Below, in pieces: positions 6,511-15,424 of a stretch of DNA of 15,914 bases. Source of the DNA: Thermoplasmata archaeon (lineage in GTDB: Archaea; Thermoplasmatota; Thermoplasmata; Lutacidiplasmatales; UBA184); NCBI GenBank assembly GCA_030040865.1, contig JASHSX010000072.1, positions 1 to 15,914 on the forward strand. Reading direction: 5' to 3'. The translations under genes and the position numbers were made by a program. Every line of letters begins with the position of its first letter. Positions within the stretch are counted from its first letter, which is position 1. Under the pieces are notes generated by a model. It was not told the DNA's origin, ran no database searches, and saw nothing but the letters and a program-made list of their open reading frames with translations.

Positions 6511-7128
6511 ATGACGTCCGACCGTCCCGATCCGGCCCCGGGGGTCGCCCTGGGTCTGGACGAGCGGATCCTCTCCGCCCTTCAGACCCTGCACGGCCGG
6601 ATCGCTTTCAACGGGCTCCGTCGCGCCCTTGGGGCGCACCCCGAGTCGCTCGCCCGCGCCCTGCGCCGCCTCGAGCGGGAGGGTCTGGTCGAGCACGCCG
6701 ACGGAGGGTATCGCGCGCTCGAGGAGGCGGACGCCGCCGGGGACGACACCGACTCCCCTCTCCGCTCGATCGCGAGCGTGGGGCTGCCGCCCGGGACGCC
6801 GCCCGAGAGCGTCCTCGGGCGGCTCTCGGGACGTTGGTTCGGCGGGCTCCGCTGGGTCGGCGAGGTCGAACGCCCCGACGGCCGGCTCCTCGCGTGGTCC
6901 CGACGGGACGGATCGACGCCCGTGCTGGTCGGGATCCGTCGCGGGACGTTGCACGTCTACGTTTCGGACGACGGTCGGGACGATCCGAGCGAGTCCGAGG
7001 ACGCCGCGTACGAGCTGCTCGTCCGCGCCGTCGGGGCGCTGCGACCGTCCGGCGGCCACGACCTCGCGACCGCGTTCCTGCTCCGCCGCGACTCTCCGGG
7101 GATCATGCCGTACCGCTTCGAGAACTGA
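6511..7128 (+). CDS. winged-helix DNA-binding protein with an unrecognised C-terminal domain
   Basis: The 205-aa product has an N-terminal winged-helix fold at about residues 16-70: LDERILSALQTL, then the recognition helix in HPESLARALRRLEREGLV and the wing HADGGYRAL. An acidic linker (EEADAAGDDTDS) leads into a C-terminal domain of about 120 residues with mixed strands (FGGLRWVGEVE, LAWSRRDGSTPVLVGI, GTLHVYVSD). I cannot assign that domain; it may bind a ligand or mediate dimerisation. The ATG at 6511 is preferred to the in-frame ATG at 6388 because it lies exactly one TATA spacing below a TAAAT element. The gene stands 71 bp ahead of an ABC ATPase gene that seems to have its own promoter. 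Control of that transporter is plausible but unproven. Confidence 0.82.
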   Translation: MTSDRPDPAPGVALGLDERILSALQTLHGRIAFNGLRRALGAHPESLARALRRLEREGLVEHADGGYRALEEADAAGDDTDSPLRSIASVGLPPGTPPESVLGRLSGRWFGGLRWVGEVERPDGRLLAWSRRDGSTPVLVGIRRGTLHVYVSDDGRDDPSESEDAAYELLVRAVGALRPSGGHDLATAFLLRRDSPGIMPYRFEN

Positions 7129-7166
7129 TCCGACCGACCGGGACGCGGACCCGTCCGCACGCTCGA

Positions 7167-7173
7167 AGTAAAG
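7167..7173 (+). promoter_or_regulatory. TATA-like element for the second ABC transporter
   Basis: AGTAAAG, in the island GAAGTAAAGAA, is centred about 30 bp before the ATG at 7200. It predicts a leader of at most a few nucleotides. Confidence 0.5.
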
Positions 7174-7199
7174 AACCGAGGCGCGCATCGTTAGGGTCG

Positions 7200-8027
7200 A
7201 TGGAAGCGGCCCCGCTGCCCTCGGCTCCGCCGGGGATCGCCTCCCCCTCCGGCGAGGCCGTCCTTGAGGTGGACGGGGTCACCAAGTCGTACGGTTCGGT
7301 CCTCGCGCTCGTCGACGCGCGCTTTCGCGTGGCGCACGGAGAGATCGTGGGGCTGCTCGGCCCGAACGGCGCGGGCAAGTCCACGACAATGAAGGCTGTC
7401 GTCGGGCTTCTGCGCCCGGACTCCGGGCAGATCCGGGTCCTCGGACGGGACCTCCAGCTCGACCCCGTCGGCAGCAAGCGGGCGATCGGCTATGTCCCGG
7501 AATCCCCGTCGCTCTACGAGTTCCTGACCGCGGCAGAGTACCTCGACTTCGTCGCCGACATGTACGGGATCGACGCGAAGACCCGACAGGACCGGATCCC
7601 TCCCTACCTGGCCGCCCTCGAGCTCGCCGGCCACGAGAATTCGCTCATCAGCGGCTACTCGCAGGGGATGCGGCAGAAGGTGGCGCTGATCGCCGGGCTC
7701 CTGCACCGCCCGCAACTCCTGGTGCTCGACGAGCCGCTCAACGGCCTCGACCCCCGGTCGGCTCGGATCGTGAAGGACCTGCTCCGCTCCCTGGCCCGGC
7801 GCGACGGGGTGGGCGTGCTGTTCAGCACGCACGTGCTCGAGATCGCGCAGGCGATCTGCGACCATGTGGTGATCCTGAGCCACGGGCGCGTGCTCGCCTC
7901 GGATACCGTGGACGCGCTTCGGGCCCGCGCGGGGTTGCCGGGTTCGGGGCTCGAGGACGTCTACCTGTCCCTCACCGGCACCGGGGACCTGGGCGACGTC
8001 GTGGACGCGCTCACCCGGACCGGGTGA
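7200..8027 (+). CDS. ABC transporter ATP-binding protein (ABC-2/NatA-like)
   Basis: The 275-aa ATPase has Walker A GPNGAGKST (residues 54-62), Walker B LLVLDE (173-178) with the D-loop NGLDP, and the switch histidine in FSTHVLE (about 211). The signature motif is YSQGMRQKVALIAG rather than LSGGQ. The Q-loop position reads YVPESPSLYE, with glutamate in place of the usual glutamine. Both variations occur in ABC-2 type ATPases of the NatA/YhaQ sort and do not suggest an inactive enzyme. A proline-rich N-terminal extension of about 18 residues precedes the first strand. The ATG lies near the predicted transcription start, so the message is leaderless or nearly so. The large membrane gene begins 3 bp after the stop codon and is surely its partner. 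The substrate is unknown. Confidence 0.93.
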   Translation: MEAAPLPSAPPGIASPSGEAVLEVDGVTKSYGSVLALVDARFRVAHGEIVGLLGPNGAGKSTTMKAVVGLLRPDSGQIRVLGRDLQLDPVGSKRAIGYVPESPSLYEFLTAAEYLDFVADMYGIDAKTRQDRIPPYLAALELAGHENSLISGYSQGMRQKVALIAGLLHRPQLLVLDEPLNGLDPRSARIVKDLLRSLARRDGVGVLFSTHVLEIAQAICDHVVILSHGRVLASDTVDALRARAGLPGSGLEDVYLSLTGTGDLGDVVDALTRTG

Positions 8028-8030
8028 CCG

Positions 8031-9629
8031 ATGGACCTGCATCGGGTCCGGCGGCTCGCCGACGTCCTGGTCGTCTCGCAGCTGCGGAGCGGACGCAGCA
8101 CCTCCAATCCCAAGAGCTTCCTCGGGCGATCGGTGTTCGTCGGCGTCGTCGACGCGATCCTCTTCGCGCTCGCCGTGACCCTCGGGGTCCTCCTCGTCGG
8201 TTCCGGTCCGAGCGTCACCGGGTCGCTCGATCCGCTCGTCGTCGCGTTCCTCCCGTTCGTTCCCCTGATCGGCGTCGCGGCCGTGCTCGTGGCGGGGGTG
8301 ATGTTCGAGCTCACGGCCACGATGAAGTTCTCGGCGAGCGACGCCGTGAACTGGATGCCGCTCGGTCCCGGCGAGTACGTCGCCGCCTCGGCGGCCGCGA
8401 TCGCGTACACCTATTCGCCGGCCATCGTCCTGTTCCTCGGCGGGACGCTCCCGTTCGCCGCGAGCGCCGGAGTGCTCCCCGCCTGGATCCTCGCGGCGGT
8501 CCTCGCGGGCGTCTCGCTGTTCGAGGGCGCCTTCCTGGTCGAGATGGTCCGCGCCGCGACCCAGCGGACCTCGTCCGTGAGCGTCGGACGGAGGGGCCAC
8601 CTCACCCTGGTCCTCCGCGCGGTGCTCCTCATCGTGGTGATCCTCTCCTTCCAGCTCGCCTTCAATCCGGTGATCCTGCTCTCCGTCGTACGCGCGGTAT
8701 CGGGGCTTGGGATCGCGGCCGCGGTCGTCCCGTTCTTCTGGGGGACCGAGGCCGTGCTCGACGCGATCGCGGGGTCGTACCTCCTCGCCGTCGCCTTCGC
8801 GGGGGCGATGGTCCTCTTCTCGGCGCTGCTGCTCGCCGTCGCGCTCCGCCTGCGCGGTCGGTACTGGGTCGTCTCCGGTACGGAGATCCGGCTCGAGGCG
8901 CTCGAGTACGCGGCGGGGCACCCGTGGCTGCGGGCGATCGGGTTGAGCCCCCCCGAGGCGGCGCTCGTCTCCAAGGACCTGCGCGGCTACGTGCGGCGGC
9001 GCGAACTGCTGCCGCTCCTCGTCGTCCCCGTGATCCTGATCGTGCTCGTCCTCGTCGAGGGCCAGTCGATCGGGGTCACCGGTGCGATCGTCTGGGCCGG
9101 GTGGGTCGCCGGGTTCTTCGCGCTCCTCCTCGCCGTGAGCTCGATCGGCCAGGAGCGGCGGGCGCTCCAATCGCTGTTCGCCTTCCCGCTGACCGCGGCC
9201 TCGATCCTCCGCGCCAAGGCGGTCGCGGTCCTCCTCCCGTCGCTGCTCGCCGCGCTCGTCCTCGGCGTGGCGGTCGGGGTCCTCTTCGGGCTCCCGATCG
9301 TCGCGATCGGCGCCCTCGTCGCGCTCACGGTCGGGGCCACGGTCGTCCTCGGGCTGTGGGGGCTCGTCTTCGCCTCGCGGTACTCCGACTTCCAGGACCG
9401 GCCCCGGCCGCAGTACCTCCGACCCTCGGCGATGCTCGCCGCGATGGGGTCCGGGATGATCGTCCTGTTCGCGATCGTGATCCCCGGAGCGATCGCCATC
9501 GAAGGACCGCTCCTCGCGCAGACCGGCCCCGCCGTGGCGGCGGTGATCCTCGCGCTCGGCCTGGGGGCCCTCGCCTTCCGCAGCGCCCGGACCGGCTTCG
9601 ACCGTCTGTTCCGGGAGCTCCCGTTCTGA
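8031..9629 (+). CDS. large polytopic membrane subunit of ABC transporter
   Basis: This 532-aa protein has about twelve hydrophobic segments, with a cytoplasmic region near the middle (LRGRYWVVSGTEIRLEALEY and SPPEAALVSKDLRGYVRRRE). The SKDLRGYVRRRELLPLLV stretch resembles the amphipathic entry into the second half of large ABC-2 permeases, so the protein may be two fused half-permeases. It is much longer than a DrrB-type subunit. The gene starts 3 bp after the ATPase stop and is almost certainly co-translated with it. I recognise the architecture rather than a specific family, and the transported substrate is unknown. It ends 6 bp before the convergent GRAM/zinc-ribbon gene, which leaves no room for a separate terminator. 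Confidence 0.85.
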   Translation: MDLHRVRRLADVLVVSQLRSGRSTSNPKSFLGRSVFVGVVDAILFALAVTLGVLLVGSGPSVTGSLDPLVVAFLPFVPLIGVAAVLVAGVMFELTATMKFSASDAVNWMPLGPGEYVAASAAAIAYTYSPAIVLFLGGTLPFAASAGVLPAWILAAVLAGVSLFEGAFLVEMVRAATQRTSSVSVGRRGHLTLVLRAVLLIVVILSFQLAFNPVILLSVVRAVSGLGIAAAVVPFFWGTEAVLDAIAGSYLLAVAFAGAMVLFSALLLAVALRLRGRYWVVSGTEIRLEALEYAAGHPWLRAIGLSPPEAALVSKDLRGYVRRRELLPLLVVPVILIVLVLVEGQSIGVTGAIVWAGWVAGFFALLLAVSSIGQERRALQSLFAFPLTAASILRAKAVAVLLPSLLAALVLGVAVGVLFGLPIVAIGALVALTVGATVVLGLWGLVFASRYSDFQDRPRPQYLRPSAMLAAMGSGMIVLFAIVIPGAIAIEGPLLAQTGPAVAAVILALGLGALAFRSARTGFDRLFRELPF

Positions 9630-9635
9630 ACGGGC

Positions 9636-10094
9636 CTACAGCGGCGCACCGCACGACGGGCACCGGCGGTCGAGCTCCCCCGCGAGCGTGAGACAGAAGC
9701 GGCAGCGGACCTTCACCACGTGGCGCTCGATGGTCACGCGCTCCACGACGGGCGGAGCGGTCGGTTCCGGAACGGCCCGCTTCGCCTCGGCGATCGCGCG
9801 GGCCCAGACTTCCGGTTCGAGCACGTCGAAGACCGGCCGACCGTGGGTGAGCTCGACGGCGAGTCGCGAGGTCCTCAGTCGACGCCGAGGAACGGCCACG
9901 TCGTGCACGTCGTCGAGCGACGCGTTCACGACGGTCGAATTGGGATGACGACCGCGGCGGTGACCCCGCTCGAAGACCAGGCGGTGGTTCGTGAGATACA
10001 GGACGCCCGGGCCGACCGACGACTCCGGCGTCACCCCGCCCTCCAGCACGGCGTAGGCGCTCCGGACGAGCGTCTCCCCGCGCCGGAGCAGCAT
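9636..10094 (-). CDS. GRAM/PH-like domain protein with C-terminal zinc ribbon
   Basis: The 152-aa product combines a small beta domain with a zinc-binding tail. Residues 1-105 carry GVLYLTNHRLVFERG, a typical GRAM or bacterial-PH strand pair. A strand around SLDDVHDVAVPRRRLRTSRLAVEL and a C-terminal helix (PEVWARAIAEAKRAV) follow. A proline-rich linker leads to a zinc ribbon with CRFC (131-134) and CPSCG (145-148). Such domains bind membranes, phosphoinositide-like lipids or proteins in eukaryotes; in archaea the role is unknown. There is no membrane segment. The ATG at 10094 lies 26 bp from the centre of GTTAGTAG on the minus strand, so the message is predicted to be leaderless. It follows the M2 peptidase gene by 44 bp on the same strand but seems separately expressed. 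Confidence 0.8.
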   Translation of the reverse strand: MLLRRGETLVRSAYAVLEGGVTPESSVGPGVLYLTNHRLVFERGHRRGRHPNSTVVNASLDDVHDVAVPRRRLRTSRLAVELTHGRPVFDVLEPEVWARAIAEAKRAVPEPTAPPVVERVTIERHVVKVRCRFCLTLAGELDRRCPSCGAPL

Positions 10095-10116
10095 CGCACC
10101 GGGAAGGGCGGGCGGT

Positions 10117-10124
10117 CTACTAAC
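10117..10124 (-). promoter_or_regulatory. TATA-like element for the GRAM/zinc-ribbon gene
   Basis: The minus strand reads GTTAGTAG, centred 26 bp before the ATG at 10094. It lies in the 44-bp gap after the M2 peptidase stop codon, so the downstream gene can be transcribed independently. Confidence 0.5.
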
Positions 10125-10138
10125 GGACTGCGGCCCGC

Positions 10139-11866
<1,728 letters not shown>

Positions 11867-11903
11867 ACGACTCCCTCCGACGCCGCCCCGAACCGAACCC
11901 TCC

Positions 11904-11911
11904 CTAAGAAG
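11904..11911 (-). promoter_or_regulatory. TATA-like element for the M2 peptidase gene
   Basis: The minus strand reads CTTCTTAG in the context CCCCTTCTTAGGGAGG. It predicts transcription from about 11881 and a leader of about 15 nt that contains GGAGGG. This supports the unusual CTG start at 11866. Confidence 0.45.
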
Positions 11912-12010
11912 GGGCCGGCGGTTTTCGACCCGAGGGTCAGCCCGTTGTCCGCCACGCCGGCACGGGAGAGAACCGGGCCGAACCCCCCTGTTGCCGGTCG
12001 AAGTCAGGGG

Positions 12011-12018
12011 TTTATGTA
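12011..12018 (+). promoter_or_regulatory. TATA box for the two small coupled genes
   Basis: TTTATGTA is one of the clearest TATA-like boxes in the window. A start site about 26 bp downstream falls near 12040, about 8 nt before the GTG at 12049. Confidence 0.6.
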
Positions 12019-12048
12019 CGACGTGCGTCTGACAACTACTGACGGACC

Positions 12049-12198
12049 GTGTCGGACGCCCTCGATGCGCGCACGATGCTCGCGGCGGCCCCGGCGAGCG
12101 AGCCGCGGCCCGAGTCGGAGCTCGTGCCGCTCCACCTGATCCCGTTCCTCACCTCTCGCTCGATGTCGGTCACGCCCTACTGGGGAGAGCGGCCGTGA
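12049..12198 (+). CDS. 49-aa protein of unknown function, first of a coupled pair
   Basis: The frame starts with GTG just below a strong TATA box and ends in a GTGA overlap with the next gene. The N-terminal half is alanine- and acid-rich (MSDALDARTMLAAAP, then SEPRPESE). The C-terminal half is more distinctive, with LVPLHLIPFLTSRSMSVTPY and ending in WGERP. I recognise no family, and there is no cysteine or clear membrane helix. Promoter spacing and coupling to the next frame support it as a real gene; its length alone would not. Its partner starts within its stop codon, so the two products are probably made together. Confidence 0.55.
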   Translation: MSDALDARTMLAAAPASEPRPESELVPLHLIPFLTSRSMSVTPYWGERP

Positions 12199-12422
12199 GC
12201 GCGGTGCTCCGCAAACCCGCTCCGCCGATCCCGACCGGACCCGAGGCCCCGGAGATCCCCCATCCCCGGCTCGTGCTGGGACAGGGAAGTCCGCGCGGAT
12301 ACGGCATGCGACCGAAACTCTCCCCGGACGCGGCGGCCGCGTTCGCGACGTACGTCGACTCGGCTCGGGCTCGCGCTGCGGTCGAAGGTCGTACCCTCGT
12401 CTACACCGTGCGCTGGAACTGA
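12195..12422 (+). CDS. 75-aa protein of unknown function, second of a coupled pair
   Basis: The GTG start shares four bases with the stop of the 49-aa gene (GTGA), a classic translational-coupling overlap. GGGGAGAG lies about 5-13 nt upstream as a possible ribosome-binding site. The first half is proline-rich (KPAPPIPTGPEAPEIPHPR) and then has a glycine-rich GQGSPRGYG. The second half looks like one amphipathic helix (SPDAAAAFATYVDSARARAAV) followed by a strand (TLVYTVRWN). No family is recognised. It could be a small regulator or a subunit that binds the 49-aa protein; neither is shown. It ends 8 bp before the convergent RNase H gene. Confidence 0.6.
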   Translation: MSAVLRKPAPPIPTGPEAPEIPHPRLVLGQGSPRGYGMRPKLSPDAAAAFATYVDSARARAAVEGRTLVYTVRWN

Positions 12423-12430
12423 CCCCGGGG

Positions 12431-12979
12431 TCACTCCGCCTGCGGGTCGGTGTCGTCGTCCCCGTCGCCCGTGGGCGTGCGACCGCCCGCGGGACGATAG
12501 GCGCGGGCGGCGGGCTGTTCGGCCTCGAGCGCCCGCTTCGAGAGGGCGTCCGCGGTCCGGTTCTCTTCGCGGGGGACCCACTCGAACGTGACTCGGACGA
12601 ACTTCCCCTCGAGCTGGCGGAGCCGGGCGTGATACGCCCGCAGGTGATCGGCCTTGACCTCGTACTCCCCGGTCATCTGCCGGATCACGAGCTGGCTGTC
12701 GCCACGGACGACGACCTCCCCCGCGTACCCCTGTTCGACGAGCCACTCGAGGGCCCGGATGGCCCCAACGTACTCCGCGACGTTGTTGGTGGCCCGGTCG
12801 GAGTACGGGCGCGTGGCGAGCCCGGCCTCCTCGGCGAGGAATCCGCCGCCCTGGACCGTGTAGCCGAACGTGGCGACTCCCCCGCCGCGTGGCGGCTGGC
12901 AGGCCCCGTCGAAGTGCACGACGACCGGGCCGGAGCGGTCGACCGACGAGATGCCGCGGGGGATCTGCGCGTCGTGCAC
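12431..12979 (-). CDS. rnhA: ribonuclease HI, archaeal type
   Basis: The 182-aa protein has the RNase H fold and degrades the RNA strand of RNA-DNA hybrids such as R-loops and primers. The four metal-binding acidic residues are visible: Asp24 in HFDGACQPP, Glu69 in NNVAEYVGA, Asp94 in VRGDSQLVI, and Asp144 in NRTADALSKRA. The spacing and the NNVAEY block match archaeal and YpdQ-like type 1 enzymes, which lack the basic protrusion of the E. coli protein. After the fold ends near residue 155 there is a disordered acidic tail (TPTGDGDDDTDPQAE). The GTG at 12979 follows the stop of the zinc-ribbon membrane gene by 13 bp, so the two are probably co-transcribed. Confidence 0.93.
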   Translation of the reverse strand: MHDAQIPRGISSVDRSGPVVVHFDGACQPPRGGGVATFGYTVQGGGFLAEEAGLATRPYSDRATNNVAEYVGAIRALEWLVEQGYAGEVVVRGDSQLVIRQMTGEYEVKADHLRAYHARLRQLEGKFVRVTFEWVPREENRTADALSKRALEAEQPAARAYRPAGGRTPTGDGDDDTDPQAE

Positions 12980-12992
12980 GGTCCGATCGTCC

Positions 12993-13496
12993 CTACCCCC
13001 GCGTCGGCCGGCGGGGGCCGGTCGGTGTGGGCCGGGCGAGCATCGGGCAGTTGCAGAAAACCTCCGCCCGCGCGCAGGTGGGACACGTGGCGCGGTCGAG
13101 GACCATGCCGAGCGGACGACCGCAGGTCCGGCACCCCCGGGGACGGGCGCACCGCGGACAGATCGCTACGTCCCACGGGATGTACGTCCGACAGTACCTG
13201 CACGAGACCGGCTCCTTCGGATTGTACCCCGCCGGGGCACGCGCGATGGGGGCAGGGGTCCGCGGGCGTCGGGCCGCTTCCTCTACGTTCCCGAACGCGC
13301 CGCCGACGGTCGTCGCCCGGGGGTCGTGCGCGACGAGGCCGAGCAGGATGATCGCGAGGCCGGCGGGCAGCACGTAGAGCCCGGCTTCCTGCTCGAAGTC
13401 GAACACCTCGGCGCCGGTGGCGACGATCGGAAAGGCGATCAGGGCGAAGGCGAACAGCAGGATGACGAGCCCGACCCCGACGATCGTGCGGTTCAT
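12993..13496 (-). CDS. two-helix membrane protein with double zinc ribbon
   Basis: The 167-aa product begins with two hydrophobic segments (about residues 6-28 and 40-56). A linker rich in proline and arginine follows, then a cysteine-rich cytoplasmic tail. The tail has four CxxC pairs, at 99-102 (CRYC), 113-116 (CPRC), 122-125 (CRTC) and 138-141 (CPTC), plus a CNC at 148-150. This fits two zinc ribbons or a double-zinc-ribbon domain. The disordered end is basic (PTGPRRPTRG). The function is unknown; similar archaeal proteins are thought to be adaptors that place nucleic-acid or protein-binding ribbons at the membrane. ATG at 13496 lies below a TATA-like element at 13551-13557. RNase HI follows 13 bp downstream, so a link to nucleic acids is possible but unproven. 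Confidence 0.8.
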   Translation of the reverse strand: MNRTIVGVGLVILLFAFALIAFPIVATGAEVFDFEQEAGLYVLPAGLAIILLGLVAHDPRATTVGGAFGNVEEAARRPRTPAPIARAPAGYNPKEPVSCRYCRTYIPWDVAICPRCARPRGCRTCGRPLGMVLDRATCPTCARAEVFCNCPMLARPTPTGPRRPTRG

Positions 13497-13550
13497 GCCC
13501 GGGAGCGGGGGAGCGGCCGCCGCACGGAAGGCGATAGCCGGGCGGGGAGA

Positions 13551-13557
13551 GATAAAC
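13551..13557 (-). promoter_or_regulatory. TATA box for the zinc-ribbon/RNase HI operon
   Basis: The minus strand reads GTTTATC in the context CGTGTTTATCTC. It predicts transcription from about 13528 and a leader of about 32 nt before the ATG at 13496, longer than at most genes in this window. Confidence 0.5.
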
Positions 13558-13606
13558 ACGGTGCCCCGCGAGCGGTCGACGGGCCGTCGGGCCCGGTCCC
13601 CCCGGC

Positions 13607-13613
13607 TTTTAGG
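13607..13613 (+). promoter_or_regulatory. TATA-like element for the cyclophilin gene
   Basis: TTTTAGG in a run of G and C is centred 25-26 bp before the ATG at 13635, which predicts a leaderless transcript. Confidence 0.55.
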
Positions 13614-13634
13614 CCCGGTCGGTTCGGGGTCGCC

Positions 13635-14105
13635 ATGCCGAACCCCACGGTCACGCTCCGGACGACGCTCGGCGACATCCGCATCGAGGTCTATCGGGAC
13701 AAGGCGCCCAAGACGGCCGAGAACTTCCTCTCGCTGGCCCGCAAGGGATTCTACACGGGGCTCACGTTCCACCGGGTGATCCCGGGGTTCATGGTCCAGA
13801 CCGGTTGCCCGAAGGGCGACGGCACGGGGGGGCCCGGTTACGAGATCAAGGACGAGTTCGGCGCCGGGCTCCGTCATGACGGCCCCGGCGTCGTGTCGAT
13901 GGCGAACGCGGGACCGAACACGGGAGGAAGCCAGTTCTTCGTGACCCTCGCGGGAACATCGTGGCTCGACGGCAAGCACGCGATCTTCGGCCGCGTGCGC
14001 GGCGGTCAGGACGTCGTCGAGAAGATCGCCGCGGTACCGCGGGACGCGAACGACCGCCCGCGCTCCCCGGTCCGGATCGTCGAGGTCCAGGTCCAGGGCG
14101 TCTAG
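13635..14105 (+). CDS. cyclophilin-type peptidyl-prolyl cis-trans isomerase
   Basis: The 156-aa protein is a single cyclophilin domain, which speeds proline isomerisation during protein folding. The active-site block FHRVIPGFMVQTG (residues 45-57) supplies the catalytic arginine (Arg47) and the hydrophobic pocket. SMANAGPNTGGSQFFVTL and SWLDGKHAIFGRV complete the site, with Trp110 and His115 at positions that contact cyclosporin in human CypA. No signal peptide is present, so it acts in the cytoplasm. The sequence starts directly at the fold (NPTVTLRTTLGDIRIEVY), and the ATG lies one TATA spacing below TTTTAGG, so the message is probably leaderless. The frame is open for more than 700 bp upstream, but that part is the reverse of the RNase H and zinc-ribbon genes and is not coding. 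Confidence 0.95.
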   Translation: MPNPTVTLRTTLGDIRIEVYRDKAPKTAENFLSLARKGFYTGLTFHRVIPGFMVQTGCPKGDGTGGPGYEIKDEFGAGLRHDGPGVVSMANAGPNTGGSQFFVTLAGTSWLDGKHAIFGRVRGGQDVVEKIAAVPRDANDRPRSPVRIVEVQVQGV

Positions 14106-14114
14106 CCGGCCGCC

Positions 14115-14600
14115 CTACGCCGGATAGTCGAACGGCAGCCGCTCGCCCGGGTGCTTCCAGTCCTCGATCGTCGTCACGAGGCCCGCGCTGAGCCCGATCG
14201 CGGGGACCACGAGCAGCAGCAGCACGAGGCTCGTGAAGCCGATCCCGAGCGTCGCCTGGGTCCCGGGGATGGCAAAGCGGTACGGCGAGGCGAAGTAGAG
14301 GAGGACGAGGTAGGCGATCGCGACCGACGACGCGGCGATCGAGATCGGACCGTACAGGCTCGTCGGCTTCACGATGTAGCGGGCCGCGCCGAGGACCGCG
14401 AGGAGGAAGCCGAAGACGCTCACGGTGGCGATCGACACCGGGAGCGAGATCCCGCGGGAACTCGCGAAGGCGAGGATGCCCGCCGGGATCCCGACCAAAA
14501 GGATCACCGCGGGGACGAGCCGCAGCGCCCCGCCGAGGATCCGGTACCCGAGCGAGGGGATCCGGTAGCCGTACCGGGCGGCGGTGACCGGCGCGCTCAC
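14115..14600 (-). CDS. four-helix membrane protein coupled to the upstream anchored protein
   Basis: The 161-aa product has about four hydrophobic segments (LVPAVILLVGIPAGILAFA, IATVSVFGFLLAVLGAARYI, ISIAASSVAIAYLVLLYFA and LGIGFTSLVLLLLVVPAIGL). A short cytoplasmic tail ends PFDYPA. I recognise no family. The GTG at 14600 overlaps the stop codon of the upstream gene (GTGA), so the two are translationally coupled and their products probably act together in the membrane. Upstream in-frame sequence belongs to the antisense reading of the neighbour and is rejected. It ends 9 bp from the convergent cyclophilin gene. Confidence 0.75.
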   Translation of the reverse strand: MSAPVTAARYGYRIPSLGYRILGGALRLVPAVILLVGIPAGILAFASSRGISLPVSIATVSVFGFLLAVLGAARYIVKPTSLYGPISIAASSVAIAYLVLLYFASPYRFAIPGTQATLGIGFTSLVLLLLVVPAIGLSAGLVTTIEDWKHPGERLPFDYPA

Positions 14601-15424
14601 GGGATCGACTCCGAGGGCAACGAGATCGGGATCCCGTCCGACGTGACGTAGGTCGACGTGACCGTGCCCCCGGCCGGTGAGCAGCCCGAGGCGAGCGGGA
14701 CCGAGTCGGTCTGCGAGTACGGCTGCCCGGGGGCGACGTTCAGGACGAAGCTCCCCGTGGCGCACGTGGCGCCCCCCGAGGAGACGACCGCGAAGTCGAG
14801 GGTCCCGTCGTCCGCAAAGCTGGCGTGGTTCTGGAACTGGACGGTCACGGGGACATCGACCACGCCCCCCGTCGTCGTCGGGGCGCCGACGCCGACGGAG
14901 AACTCCGCGAACGGCGCCCCCCATTGGCGCGTGTCGTTGAGCGCCACCGAGAGCGGGAACAGGTAGCCGAACGTGGCATTCGCCCAGATCCCGACGCCCA
15001 GCGTCTGGTCCTCCGTGAGCAACGACGTCGCGGGACCGGCCGAGTGGATCGGGAGGTAGAAGTCGATCGGGAACACCTGGGTCACGGTCGGCTGGAAGGT
15101 CACCGGCCCGGCCGTGCTCGTGCCGATGAGCACGCCCGAGCCGTTGCGCACCACCACGTGCAGCGTGAACCCGGAGACCGGGTAGAGGCCACCGTCGGTG
15201 AAGGTGAACTGGCCCGAGACCTGGAGCGTGTCGTTGGCCGCGAAGGCGGTGGTGAAGTTCGAACCGGTCGGGGCGGACTTGGCCGTCGAGTACGCCGAGT
15301 AGACCTCCGTGGCCATCACGACGAGGATGATGACGAGCACCAGCACCGAGATCCGCCGAAGGGCCCGCGCGAGTCGGTAGAGGGGGGGCGGAGTACGGTA
15401 CCGGGGCAGAACCTGGTCCGCCAC
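14597..15424 (-). CDS. N-anchored extracytoplasmic beta-rich protein with many sequons
   Basis: With the GTG at 15424 the product is 275 aa. It has a basic cytoplasmic N-terminus, one membrane helix (ISVLVLVIILVVMATEVYSA) and a long ectodomain of alternating hydrophobic and small polar residues, consistent with beta sandwiches. Five N-X-S/T sequons are present (NFT, NDT, NGS, NAT, NDT), as in glycosylated archaeal surface proteins. The stretch from LQVSGQFTF to FPIDFYLPI faintly resembles LEA14/WHy-type domains; this is a weak call. A pair of cysteines (GATCATG and ASGCSPAG) may form a disulfide. An ATG at 15460 would add 12 residues, but the A+T element TTTTCAT at 15460-15466 fits transcription from about 15437, which favours the GTG. 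The four-helix gene overlaps its stop codon. Confidence 0.75.
   Translation of the reverse strand: MADQVLPRYRTPPPLYRLARALRRISVLVLVIILVVMATEVYSAYSTAKSAPTGSNFTTAFAANDTLQVSGQFTFTDGGLYPVSGFTLHVVVRNGSGVLIGTSTAGPVTFQPTVTQVFPIDFYLPIHSAGPATSLLTEDQTLGVGIWANATFGYLFPLSVALNDTRQWGAPFAEFSVGVGAPTTTGGVVDVPVTVQFQNHASFADDGTLDFAVVSSGGATCATGSFVLNVAPGQPYSQTDSVPLASGCSPAGGTVTSTYVTSDGIPISLPSESIP

Noticed and set aside
7191..9170. Very long open frame on the minus strand opposite the second ABC transporter
   Set aside because: Its translation is dominated by Arg, Glu, Asp and Gly, the usual antisense product of high-GC genes. The plus strand here encodes a clear ATPase and a membrane protein.
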